From Polyangium fumosum (GTDB lineage: Bacteria; Myxococcota_A; Polyangia; Polyangiales; Polyangiaceae): a stretch of DNA of 64,000 bases. The notes under the pieces were generated by a model. It saw nothing but the letters and a program-made list of their open reading frames with translations. It did no database searches and was not told the DNA's origin. Both the position numbers and the translations under genes were made by a program. The stretch spans positions 160,078 through 224,077 of the forward strand of contig NZ_SSMQ01000010.1 in assembly GCF_005144585.1 (NCBI RefSeq), written 5' to 3'. Below, in pieces: positions 45,510 through 54,287 of this stretch; position 1 is the first letter of the stretch, and the number at the start of each line of letters is the position of its first letter.

Positions 45510-46304
45510 TCACCCCGCGCCGCCCGCGAGCCGCTCGTAGAGCGCGTGATACCTCCCATTCCCCAGGGCCCTCCGCACCGCCGCCTTCGCCCCGCCGAGC
45601 GCGCGGGCCCGGAGGAGCCACCCCGGCGACGCGCTCGCGAGCGCCTCGAATTCGCCCGCTGACGTGCCTTGACGAACCGCGATCCGGCAAAGCACCACGC
45701 CCTCGGGCAAACGCCCCGCCCGGTGCGCCCCGGCGCGCGAGGTATGGAACACGCGGTAGCCTTCCAAGATCCCCGCCTCCACGTCGCATGGCCGGAATCG
45801 GCCGCCGGGAAACGAGACCTGCTCCACCACGCCCCCCACGTGATCCTCGATCGTCGCCTTGGAATCACGCAGCTCCGCGCGCGCCGCCTCTTCGGGCAGA
45901 TCGTCGAGGAATCGATGCGTCCGCCCGTGGGAGCCGATCAACATGCCTCGCTCGGCCATCTCGCGCACCTCGCGCCATCCGCAAAAACCGGGGCGATGGC
46001 CGATGAAATCGGACGTCACGAACACCGCCGCGCGGAGGTCGCGCCGGAGGAGGCGCGGCAAAACGTGCCGATAGGTGCTCGCGTGCCCGTCGTCGAACGT
46101 CAACACGATACGCTCTTCCTTATCGAGCTTCCTCGGCAGCACCGCGGGATCGGCCACCGGCAGGCCCCGCCGGGCCAGGATGTCGAGCTGCGCCTCGAAG
46201 GCGGACACGGAGACGGCATAGGTCCGATCCGCTGCGTCGATCGCGAAAAACTCCCGCTCGCCTTCGTAGAGCGCGTGATACATCAGGACGACGAGTCGGC
46301 TCAT
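45510..46304 (-). CDS. Polysaccharide deacetylase (NodB/PgaB-type)
   Basis: A 264-residue carbohydrate esterase family 4 protein: LMYHALYEGE, TFDDGHASTY with the catalytic and metal-binding Asp residues, GSHGRTHRFL with metal-binding His, and FPGGRF. No signal peptide is obvious. ATG at 46304 overlaps the TGA of the glycosyltransferase gene; ATG at 46316 is possible. With the membrane glycosyltransferase it resembles poly-N-acetylglucosamine-type synthesis, where deacetylation follows polymerisation. Confidence 0.92.
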   Translation of the reverse strand: MSRLVVLMYHALYEGEREFFAIDAADRTYAVSVSAFEAQLDILARRGLPVADPAVLPRKLDKEERIVLTFDDGHASTYRHVLPRLLRRDLRAAVFVTSDFIGHRPGFCGWREVREMAERGMLIGSHGRTHRFLDDLPEEAARAELRDSKATIEDHVGGVVEQVSFPGGRFRPCDVEAGILEGYRVFHTSRAGAHRAGRLPEGVVLCRIAVRQGTSAGEFEALASASPGWLLRARALGGAKAAVRRALGNGRYHALYERLAGGAG

Positions 46305-47425
46305 GTCTTCTCCCATCGCGCCTCGACGCGGCCGTCGAGGTAGTTGCGCAGGGCAAGCACCGAGGCCCGGTTCAGTTCGACGAACACCTCCGCGAAGCTC
46401 ACGAGCCGGATCCGCCGCAGCTTCGGGAGGGCCGCGCCCACGAACGACAGCGTATAAAACGCGCCCTGCAGCGTCGCCGCCGTCCGATAGAAATGGCCGC
46501 TCGCCAGCAAGGACGACACGTACATCACGCCGAGCGCGTAGGGCACGAGCAGACGGAACCATTTGTGCGAGACGAACTGGACCCACAGCGGGTTCCGCCA
46601 CGGCAAGAACAGCCACCGGTGCCGCGCGAACGACTGGAAATTGCCCGTGAGCGTCCGGATCTTTCGCCTTCGCTCCCCGGCCATGGTTTCCTGCAGCTCG
46701 TCGTACATCACCGCCCGCGGCTCGAACACGACGCGGCGACCGCGGCGCGCGAGGTGCATCGGTTGCTCGAAATCGTCGAGCAGCGTGCCCGTCTGGAGCG
46801 GCGTGTAGTCCTCGCGCCGCATGGCATACAGCGCACCCGTGACGCCGACCGTCGAGGCGAAGCGGCTCTCCGCTTTGCGGATCCATTTCTCGTATCGCCA
46901 GTAAAGCCCGATGTGCGCCGCGGTCCGCGTCCTTGGATCGACGTGCAAAAGCTCCCCGCTCACCGCCCCGATACCAGTTTGCAGCAAGCGTGCCACGAGG
47001 TGGCGCACGGCGCGCCGCTCGATCTGCTGGCGAACGTCCGCGAACACGACGACCGGCGTCTCCACGTGGGCCATCGCTACATTCAGCGCGTACGCCTTGC
47101 CCCGCCGCTCCGAATACCGGAGGAGCGTCACGTCGGGCGCGCGCAGGAGGACGGCGTCCGTCGCGTCCGTCGAACCATCCGAGACGAAAAGAAAACGCAG
47201 ACGATCGGGCGGATAATCGAGCGCGCGCAGGTTCTCGATCTTGTCCGCGACCCGCGCCGCCTCGTTATGGACCGTGATCACCACGGTCACGGCGGGCCAT
47301 TCGGCCACGACGGCCGGATCGACGGGCTCCTCGCGCCGAAGTCGGGAGAGGATCCATATCCCGACCGGGTATCCGACGTAGGTATACGCTACGAACACAA
47401 ACGAAAGCCAAAACCAAAGCTCCAT
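46301..47425 (-). CDS. Membrane glycosyltransferase, family 2
   Basis: A 374-residue GT2 enzyme with an N-terminal membrane helix (WFWLSFVFVAYTYVGYPVGIW), the nucleotide-sugar region VTVVITVHNEAA and FVSDGSTDATD, VVFADVRQ, an acceptor loop GTLLDDFEQPMHLARRGRR, and two or three C-terminal membrane helices. This is the layout of processive polysaccharide synthases such as PgaC/hyaluronan synthase. The stop codon overlaps the deacetylase start, giving a two-gene operon for exopolysaccharide. Confidence 0.9.
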   Translation of the reverse strand: MELWFWLSFVFVAYTYVGYPVGIWILSRLRREEPVDPAVVAEWPAVTVVITVHNEAARVADKIENLRALDYPPDRLRFLFVSDGSTDATDAVLLRAPDVTLLRYSERRGKAYALNVAMAHVETPVVVFADVRQQIERRAVRHLVARLLQTGIGAVSGELLHVDPRTRTAAHIGLYWRYEKWIRKAESRFASTVGVTGALYAMRREDYTPLQTGTLLDDFEQPMHLARRGRRVVFEPRAVMYDELQETMAGERRRKIRTLTGNFQSFARHRWLFLPWRNPLWVQFVSHKWFRLLVPYALGVMYVSSLLASGHFYRTAATLQGAFYTLSFVGAALPKLRRIRLVSFAEVFVELNRASVLALRNYLDGRVEARWEKT

Positions 47426-47542
47426 GGCCCCCGCTCCACGTGCCGTGATCCCGGCGCCTGGTCGCCCCGCGTGACCATGGCCGGTGCTCGCGTCTCTCTG
47501 TAGCGTCGCGCGGCCGGGGATGCACCTCGCCGCGAGACCGAA

Positions 47543-47822
47543 TCAACGAATCCGCTCGATGGGCGTGATCGTGAGGGTGCCCCGCGGGAATCCTGATCCA
47601 CAAAGGCGAGACGCCGCGCCTCTCGCCCGCGACGAAGACCTCCATCCCCGGCGGATCCGTCCGGCCCTCGAAGGGCACCTCTCCGACGTCGACGATCGGC
47701 TTCGGCCCGGGCGCCCTTTCGAGCGGCGCAGGCATGACGTGTTGCTCCAGAAACAAGCGCGCGTCTTCGAGAGCCAGCGCGCCAGGGGCCGGGGGCGAGG
47801 TCGCGTCGGGAGCGTCGTTCAT
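47543..47822 (-). pseudogene. Small gene with probable frameshift
   Basis: From ATG at 47822 the frame reads MNDAPDATSPPAPGALALEDARL and later VDVGEVPFEGRTDPPGMEVFVAGERRG, protein-like, up to WIRIP at about 47590. Removing one base from the C4 run (47580-47583 on the plus strand) restores GTLTITPIERIR and a stop at 47543. Without this the frame continues for about 95 residues of Arg-rich, unlikely sequence. It is either a pseudogene or a sequencing error. The family is unknown. Confidence 0.45.
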
Positions 47823-47900
47823 CGGTCCTGAGCGCCGAGTCTACCCGAGCTGCCTTGGCAACGCACCGACATCGCTGTAACGTCGACACGCGCGCAAACG

Positions 47901-48653
47901 ATGGCTTTCTGGATCCGACAAGACCAATTCGAGGTTCTGGAGCGCGACGTCGGCATCGCGGAGCTCCAGCGGGACGTGATCCGCAGGCTCGGCGCGCGAT
48001 CGCCCGGCTGCTTCGCCATCGTGCCGGAGCGCGCGATCGCCGCGGTGGCGCGGCTCGGCGCGGAGCGCGCGGCGCGTCACGGCCTCACCCGCCTGGGGCC
48101 GGTGCGGCTCTTCGTGGAGATGATGATCCTTTTCGGCTGCGCCTTCGACGACGACCCGCTCCTCCCCTGGGCCGGGGCCGTGCTCGCGGAGACGCACCCG
48201 ACGCAGGCCATGAAGGCCGAGCGCTTGCACGAGGCGATGATGGAGTACCTCCGCGCCGTGCCCGGCCTCGACCAGGAGCGCATCCTCGCCGCGATGCGAA
48301 GGTTCGAGCCGAGGGCCACGCGCGCGCTCTCCCTGGACGTCGCGCCCGAGGCGCTCCGCGCGGTGATCTTGCAGGAGACACGCGCGCTTTTCCCCGAGCG
48401 GTTCCTCGTCCTCGGGCCCGAGGGCGAGGCCAGGGCGGCAGACCAGTGGGCGCGCCTCGCAGAGGCCCACGGGACGAGCGGCGGCCCGGCCGTCGTTTAC
48501 GCGCTCCTCGCGAGCCTGCTCGGGCACGGATTCGCGAACGATCCGCTCTTCGCCTGGGCGGGCACGAAGCTCCGCGCGGGCGACATGCAGGCGATCGTGA
48601 GCGAGGCAGGCCTTTATTGTGAGCGGGTCCTCCGCTTCATGCGCAAGGAGTGA
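47901..48653 (+). CDS. Accessory protein of secreted-effector module (unknown family)
   Basis: A 250-residue helical protein starting MAFWIRQDQFEVLERDVG. Sequences of this type (first 20 residues IRQ-x-Q-x-x-x-L, then a region like LFVEMMILFGCAFDDDPLLPWAGAVL) occur next to VgrG/PAAR and effector genes in myxobacteria, so a chaperone or adaptor role is inferred. The FGCAFDDDPLLPWAG and GHGFANDPLFAWAG segments are internal repeats, so it likely has two similar halves. The next gene, encoding a peptidoglycan hydrolase, begins five bases after its stop. Confidence 0.72.
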   Translation: MAFWIRQDQFEVLERDVGIAELQRDVIRRLGARSPGCFAIVPERAIAAVARLGAERAARHGLTRLGPVRLFVEMMILFGCAFDDDPLLPWAGAVLAETHPTQAMKAERLHEAMMEYLRAVPGLDQERILAAMRRFEPRATRALSLDVAPEALRAVILQETRALFPERFLVLGPEGEARAADQWARLAEAHGTSGGPAVVYALLASLLGHGFANDPLFAWAGTKLRAGDMQAIVSEAGLYCERVLRFMRKE

Positions 48654-48658
48654 TCGCG

Positions 48659-49477
48659 ATGGGATTCCTGGGCGGAGGCACACCGGAGAACGTCACGTCG
48701 GGCGGTGATGCGAACTCGAAGCAGGTCTCGTCGCCGGACGAGGGCAGCGCGGTCAAGCCGTGCCCCTGTGATCCGAACAAGACGATGAGCCCGCAGATGA
48801 AGGCCGACATCGACGCGGTCAACCAGAAGCTCGACACGGCCATCGAGAACAACCAGAAGAACTACGACGCGAAGGTCGCCCATTACGCCAAGAAGAACTG
48901 GCCACACGACAACAACATCGCGACCATCAAGGCGCGCGGCGAAGAGCTCAAGCAACGCAAGAAGGATCTGAACGACAAGATCAACGAGTGCGCCTGCTAC
49001 GGCGACGGGCTCATGAACCTCGCGAACGTCGTGTACAACGAGGCGGGCTCGCATAGCATGAACGCGAAGACGGCCGTCGCCTACGCGTACATGAACCGCA
49101 CGAAGGGCAATCCGCGCGCGCCGGTTTCAGCCTCCGAGATCTCGCATTACAAGTCGATCGGCACGCGCGCCCAGGGCGTGAACGACAGCAACGCGGGGCT
49201 CTTCGCGAAGAACATGACGGAGTCGATCGAGGCCGCCTGCCGCAGGCTACGCGACAAGGATCCGACGAAAAACGATCCGACGAACGGCTCGACGCACTGG
49301 GTCAGCCCCGACGCGCTGCCCAAATCCGCCAACGGCTGCGGGAGGGGCTTCTTCGCGAAAGACGGGCGCTGCTTCCCCACCTGGACGGACGCAGATTATG
49401 AGCCCAACGTCCGCGAGACGTTGGCCGAAGGCGTACCCCGCGGCGAGTTCATCTTCTACAACGGCGTCCGGTACTGA
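48659..49477 (+). CDS. SleB-like cell-wall hydrolase, putative T6SS cargo
   Basis: A 272-residue protein without a signal peptide. AAGGAG eight bases upstream fixes ATG at 48659 over the GTG at 48650. The N-terminal 110 residues are polar and coiled (IDAVNQKLDTAIENNQKNYD). The C-terminal domain has SleB features: LANVVYNEAGS with candidate catalytic Glu128, AVAYAYMNRTKG, and NGSTHWVSP. SleB-type enzymes cleave peptidoglycan glycan strands. The lack of a secretion signal with an adjacent adaptor-like gene suggests delivery into other cells, but no immunity gene is obvious downstream. Confidence 0.8.
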   Translation: MGFLGGGTPENVTSGGDANSKQVSSPDEGSAVKPCPCDPNKTMSPQMKADIDAVNQKLDTAIENNQKNYDAKVAHYAKKNWPHDNNIATIKARGEELKQRKKDLNDKINECACYGDGLMNLANVVYNEAGSHSMNAKTAVAYAYMNRTKGNPRAPVSASEISHYKSIGTRAQGVNDSNAGLFAKNMTESIEAACRRLRDKDPTKNDPTNGSTHWVSPDALPKSANGCGRGFFAKDGRCFPTWTDADYEPNVRETLAEGVPRGEFIFYNGVRY

Positions 49478-49480
49478 CGA

Positions 49481-51157
49481 TCAAACGAAGAGACGATCGA
49501 GCCACACCGCGAGCTTGTCCTCGTCCGCCGGCTGGCTGCGATACCCGACGTATCCATCGGGTCGCACCATGTAAATGCACTCGGACCGCGCGCCGAACCG
49601 CCGATGCAATTCGCCGTCCGGATCGAGCAAGACGGGCACGTCCGCGGGCAAGGCCGCGGGGACCTCGGATCCGGGGACGATCACATACGCCCGCACGCGC
49701 TCGCCGAGCCGCGCACGCGCCGCGTCCACGATACGACCCAGCCGCTCGTAGCCCTCGTTCGTCGCGGCCGCGCCGTCGAAGCAAAGCAGCGTGTGGTGCG
49801 CGCCGCAGATCAGGTTGTGCAACGTATCGCTGCCGACCGGCATGTCCGGCACGCGCGCCCCGGGCGCGGGGCCGTCACCAAAATGGATCCAGTCCGACAA
49901 GCCCGGGCGTTCGTCCGCGCCGGTGAGGCGGATGCTCCACAAGGACGATTGATCCTGCGCCACGGCCGGGCTCTTTGGATAAGCGACCTCGATCTGCGAC
50001 ACCGTCCGCCCCGCGCGCTCCTTCACGAAGCCGAGGCTCGTGACGAAGCTCATGAGGTGGTTGCGAATCCCGATCGTGAGCGGGCTCTTCATGGTAAGCG
50101 CCGTCTGCAGCCCGCGCGTGCTCACGTCCGTGAAGCGCAACGTCTCCTCGGCCACGGGCCGCCGCTCGGCCTCGTACGAGTCGAGGAGCGCGTCCTTGCC
50201 CACGCCGCGCGCGACGAGCGCGAGCTTCCAGGCGAGGTTGTACGCATCCTGGATCCCCATGTTCATCCCCTGCCCGCCCGCCGGGCTGTGAATATGCGCC
50301 GCGTCGCCGGCCAAAAACACACGACCGACGCGGTAATGCGGGGCGAGACGGCAATGAATGTGGAAATCGATCATCCACGCCGGATCCCCGAGGGACGCGC
50401 CGGCCGGGCCGCGCTCCTTCAAGAGCGCCTGGAACGTCTCCAGCGCGACGGGGCGCTTGTCGTCGGAATCGACGAACGTGAGCATGCGATACCGCCCCTC
50501 GCCCGGCAGCGGGAAAAACCCGAGCATGCCGTTCGGGCCGAGGAAGATCGCGATCTCGTCGTCGTGCACGGCGACCGGAAGATCGACGCGGACGTCGGCT
50601 TGCAGGAGGCGCACGTCGTACGTCGAGCCCTCGAACGGCAGCTCGAGCGCCTTGCGGACCGTGCTGTGCGAGCCGTCGCAGCCGAGCAGATAGGGCACGC
50701 GCAGCTCCTCGACCCAGCCGTCCTCGGCGGCGAGCGCGACCGTCACGCCGCCCTCGTCCTGCGAAAAACTTTGAAGCTTGACCTTGCGCTCGACCTTCAC
50801 GCCGTGCGCGCGTTCGAGGTGCTCGGCGAGGACGATCTCGGTCTCGCGCTGCGAGAGGCTCAGCAAAAAGGGGTAAGGCGAGTCGATTCCGCCAATCTCG
50901 ACCCGCGCGATACGCTCGAGCGTGGGCGAAAGGATGCGCGCCCCCGCGACCTGCCGGCCGCGCGCGAGGATGGGGTCGATCACGCCCATGTCGTGGAAAC
51001 ATTCGAGGGTGCGCGCGTGGAGGATCTGCGCTTTCGACCAGATCGAAGGGCCTTCGCCCTGGTCGATGATCCGGCACGAGAGGCCGTGCCGCACGAGCTC
51101 CGAAGCCATCACGAGCCCCACCGGGCCCGCCCCCACCACGAGCGCATCCAAAGCCAT
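49481..51157 (-). CDS. FAD-dependent aromatic monooxygenase
   Basis: A 558-residue flavoprotein of the PheA/TfdB/RdmE type: GAGPVGLVMASELVRHG, the GCDGSHSTVRKAL motif, GDAAHIHSPAGGQGMNMGIQDAYNLAWKL, and a thioredoxin-like C-terminal domain (about 445-555) as in phenol hydroxylases. It hydroxylates aromatic or polyketide substrates with NAD(P)H and oxygen. It stands alone and is convergent with the SleB-like gene, four bases apart. Confidence 0.93.
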   Translation of the reverse strand: MALDALVVGAGPVGLVMASELVRHGLSCRIIDQGEGPSIWSKAQILHARTLECFHDMGVIDPILARGRQVAGARILSPTLERIARVEIGGIDSPYPFLLSLSQRETEIVLAEHLERAHGVKVERKVKLQSFSQDEGGVTVALAAEDGWVEELRVPYLLGCDGSHSTVRKALELPFEGSTYDVRLLQADVRVDLPVAVHDDEIAIFLGPNGMLGFFPLPGEGRYRMLTFVDSDDKRPVALETFQALLKERGPAGASLGDPAWMIDFHIHCRLAPHYRVGRVFLAGDAAHIHSPAGGQGMNMGIQDAYNLAWKLALVARGVGKDALLDSYEAERRPVAEETLRFTDVSTRGLQTALTMKSPLTIGIRNHLMSFVTSLGFVKERAGRTVSQIEVAYPKSPAVAQDQSSLWSIRLTGADERPGLSDWIHFGDGPAPGARVPDMPVGSDTLHNLICGAHHTLLCFDGAAATNEGYERLGRIVDAARARLGERVRAYVIVPGSEVPAALPADVPVLLDPDGELHRRFGARSECIYMVRPDGYVGYRSQPADEDKLAVWLDRLFV

Positions 51158-51245
51158 CGCTGCTCCTCCCTGCGCCGCGCCCAGCGCCGCGGCCCTTCGG
51201 CATCATACTAGGAAATCTACATGTTCGAGGGGTAGGATTCGCACG

Positions 51246-52487
51246 ATGCCGGAACGCAAGGACTTCGGAGATGCCCTCGTCAAGGCCGCGCTCGCGCCGA
51301 TCCAGGCCGCGAACGCGCGCTTCGGCGAGGGGGCGATCGGCGACGGAATCGCCGCGCTCTCGAAGGACGAGCTGCTCGCCGGCCTGCGGCAGGGCATCCA
51401 GAAGGCCGCGGCGGTCTTCAAGTTCCGGACGGTCGACGTGGAAGCGCTGCTGCCGTGGGACGCGCTCTTGCCCGCGCTCGATCGGCTGGAGGCCGCGCAG
51501 ATCGCCGCGCTGCGCGTCGTGCAGCAGCACGCGGCCGCGACGGGCAGCCCGCTCTCCGGCCCTGTGCGGGGCTCGGCCCCGGACACGCGAAAGCACACGG
51601 GCGCCTCGGCGCTCTTCAAGGTCGCGAAGCGGTTCGCGGCCGATACGCGCATCTGCAGCCCGCTCGAAGGGCTCGCGACGGAGGTCTCGGGGTGGGAGAC
51701 GCTCGTCTCGCAGTGCGGCGATCGGCTCGAATCGAGCCCGCTGCACGCGCGATATGCGCGCCGGAAGATCCTCGTGCGCGTGGCGCTCGTGGTCGTCGTG
51801 CTGGGCGTGTTCTCGGTCGGCGGGCGATCGGTCTACAAGAAAAAGCTCATCGACGACGCGCGGGCCCGCGTCGACGTCGCGCTCCGCGCCGAGGACCCTT
51901 GCGCGACCGAGCGGCTCGCGCCCGGCGACATTGCGCTCGCGACGCCGGAGCAGGTGACGGCCGAGAAGTCGCGCCTCGAAGCTTGTGTGTCCGGGCGGGC
52001 GCGCGCCAAGTACGTGGCGGCTTGCGAGACGCTCGCGAAGAACTTCGACGCGGGCAAGCTCTCGCCGGACGACCTCGCGATCGCCAAGCAGGCGGCTCCG
52101 CGCCTCGAACGCGCGCAGAAGCGCGAGCTCGGCGTCGACGATCTGCTCGCGACGCCGAAGGACATGCCTTGCCAGGACAGCCCGTCGAAGGATCGGTTCT
52201 TCGGGGCGTACGCGACGGCGGCGGCGGCGTCGTCGAAGGTGTGGGCCGAGGCGACGCGCGTCTCCGACGACCTGCGCGACGCGCTGCGCGGCAAGGATCA
52301 TGCGACGAAGCCGTACCGGGACGAGCTCACGCGGCGCGCCGAGCCGGCGGCGGCGAAGGCGATCGTGACCGGCAAACCCGAGGACATGGAGCTCGGCCAG
52401 AAGCTCTGCGACTTCGCCGCGTCGTTCGGGATCGAGCGCGGGAAAAAATGCACGGGGCTCGCGGCGGTGCTGGCGAAGAAGCGGTGA
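51246..52487 (+). CDS. Single-helix membrane protein of unknown function
   Basis: A 413-residue protein. Residues 1-170 are soluble and helical (DALVKAALAPIQAANARFGEGAIGDGIAALSKDELLAGL), then one membrane helix at about 180-198 (VRVALVVVVLGVFSVG), then a 210-residue helical region with four Cys. ATG at 51246 is chosen because longer readings run through the FAD gene's antisense. No family is recognised. The next gene follows after 13 bases, so they form an operon. Confidence 0.8.
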   Translation: MPERKDFGDALVKAALAPIQAANARFGEGAIGDGIAALSKDELLAGLRQGIQKAAAVFKFRTVDVEALLPWDALLPALDRLEAAQIAALRVVQQHAAATGSPLSGPVRGSAPDTRKHTGASALFKVAKRFAADTRICSPLEGLATEVSGWETLVSQCGDRLESSPLHARYARRKILVRVALVVVVLGVFSVGGRSVYKKKLIDDARARVDVALRAEDPCATERLAPGDIALATPEQVTAEKSRLEACVSGRARAKYVAACETLAKNFDAGKLSPDDLAIAKQAAPRLERAQKRELGVDDLLATPKDMPCQDSPSKDRFFGAYATAAAASSKVWAEATRVSDDLRDALRGKDHATKPYRDELTRRAEPAAAKAIVTGKPEDMELGQKLCDFAASFGIERGKKCTGLAAVLAKKR

Positions 52488-52500
52488 GAAAGGGGCGTCC

Positions 52501-54189
52501 GTGAGCGGCGAACGATTTTACATGGCCCACCCGGGCGCCTTGTTGATCCCGGCCGAGCACCTCGACGAGGAGGGGATCGCGGGCCTCGCGGGGGAGGAGC
52601 GAGCGCTGCTCCAAGGCCGCCTCGGTGTTTCCGAGGAGCACATCGCCCTCTTCAACCGGGGATATCGGCTCTATCGCGCGCGCGCGGCCTCGCTCCACGC
52701 GCGCGCGCCCGGCTCGTGGCTGCCGCCGCGCAAGGCAAACCTCCTGCTCGCCACCGATCCGGCGCGCGTGCGCCCCTACGCCGAGCCCTTCCTCGGCACG
52801 ACGTGGTTTCTCTACGCCTCGGACCTCGATCCCACGCGCTCGCACGAGGAGTACGTCTGTTATCAGCTCTTCCACGTCGAGCGCCTCGCCTTCCTGAAGG
52901 CGCTGCGCGCGGCGGTCTGCTTCAACCTGAGTTATTTCCTCGATCGCACCGAGGACGAGCTGCACGATTTCTCCCGCGCCGCCTCCCGCGCCACGCGGCC
53001 CGATGCCCCGGCCTTCGTGGCGCTCGCCCGCGCATTGCCCTGGATCCGGACCCTCTACCACCTGCCGCTCCGGGAGCCGCCGCCCGGACGCAGCGAGGGG
53101 CTCGGTCACGTCGACGGCGCGGATCTTTTGATCCCCAAGGAAGTACGCCCCGACCTGCTCGCCCTCTTCGGCGCGTTCGACGCGGCCGCGCGCGAGATGC
53201 AGGCGTCGTTCCTCGCCGCGCAAGCCGCGGAGAGCGCCGAAGGCCCCACGCCCGTCGACATCGTGTGTCGTTTCCTCGCGGAGGAGCGGCCGGACGTCGT
53301 GCTCGTCGATCCTTCGGGCAAGGTCGTGTATCGGCCGGAAGACGCGGACCAGCTCGACGACGCCCGCGCGGCGCTCGCGCCCCTCGTCTCGACGCGGGTC
53401 GCCGAGAGCCTGCGGGAGGACCTCCGCGTCGTCAGCGAAAAGAGCCGCGCCGTGCTCGCTTCCCTGCGGGATCCCGACGTCCTGCGACGGACGAGCACGG
53501 AGGTGGATCTCGAAGGCGGCGTGTACATCCGGGCGGATCTGCGCCGCATCGTCTACGAGTTACGCCAGCCCGGCTTTGATCCGCTGCGCGAGGAGGCGCC
53601 GCCTTACCACCGGCAGCTCCTCGCCGCGCGGGTCGTCCACGAATGGGGCCACCTCGTGCACGAGGCGGGGCGCGTCCGCGTGCCCGAGGCGCGAAAACGC
53701 GAATACGAGGCGGCCCTCGGGTGCGTCGAAGCAGACTGGGAGACACTCGTCGCCCACATGCCCGCGCGCCTCGCCGAGGACGTGACACATGAGCTCGAAG
53801 AGCTCCGCGCCGATCCCGCCTCCCCCGGGCCCGCGCTCGCCCGGGGCACGCTCACGCGGATCGCCGATTACGCGTCGAACGTGTTTTTCCGGAGCTACCT
53901 GCGGAGCGAGGAGCTCCAATCGTACATCCGGACGAACGTGCGCCACCACCTGAACGAGGACCTCGGGCCCCTCGCGCAGCTCGCGCGGCACGCCCTGGAG
54001 CTCCAGTACCTCGGGCTCGCGTCGAGCGGCGATCCGCTCCCGTACTTCCTGGAGACGAGCTACTTCGACGCGTATTTCGTGCGAACCCAGGTCTACGCCG
54101 AAGGGGAGATCCGAGGCCTCCTCCATTCGATGCAGCGGCTCTGCCAATGCTACGAGCTCGACCCCGAAGCGTTCGTCGGTATGCCTTGA
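52501..54189 (+). CDS. Zincin-like protein with HEWGH motif
   Basis: A 562-residue soluble protein with a GTG start at 52501. Residues about 375-395 read VVHEWGHLVHEAGR, matching HExxH metallopeptidases; the third zinc ligand may be the Glu in THELEEL (about 425). The rest is helical with no signal. The upstream sequence 50 residues before the motif (LEGGVYIRADLRRIVYELRQPGF) is typical of the strand preceding the active-site helix. Function unknown; it is in an operon with the membrane protein upstream. Confidence 0.78.
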   Translation: MSGERFYMAHPGALLIPAEHLDEEGIAGLAGEERALLQGRLGVSEEHIALFNRGYRLYRARAASLHARAPGSWLPPRKANLLLATDPARVRPYAEPFLGTTWFLYASDLDPTRSHEEYVCYQLFHVERLAFLKALRAAVCFNLSYFLDRTEDELHDFSRAASRATRPDAPAFVALARALPWIRTLYHLPLREPPPGRSEGLGHVDGADLLIPKEVRPDLLALFGAFDAAAREMQASFLAAQAAESAEGPTPVDIVCRFLAEERPDVVLVDPSGKVVYRPEDADQLDDARAALAPLVSTRVAESLREDLRVVSEKSRAVLASLRDPDVLRRTSTEVDLEGGVYIRADLRRIVYELRQPGFDPLREEAPPYHRQLLAARVVHEWGHLVHEAGRVRVPEARKREYEAALGCVEADWETLVAHMPARLAEDVTHELEELRADPASPGPALARGTLTRIADYASNVFFRSYLRSEELQSYIRTNVRHHLNEDLGPLAQLARHALELQYLGLASSGDPLPYFLETSYFDAYFVRTQVYAEGEIRGLLHSMQRLCQCYELDPEAFVGMP

Positions 54190-54287
54190 GCCGGATCGCC
54201 GGCCGCTCGCAAAGATGCGAATCACGTTCGCTCAAATGTGACGAGCGCCCCCTCGACGCCGCGCCGTGATTTGAGTACGGCTCGCGC

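Noticed and set aside
49875..52301. 808-residue minus-strand frame spanning the FAD monooxygenase and its neighbour
   Set aside because: Runs in the wrong frame through the monooxygenase and antisense through the membrane protein; no domain recognised.
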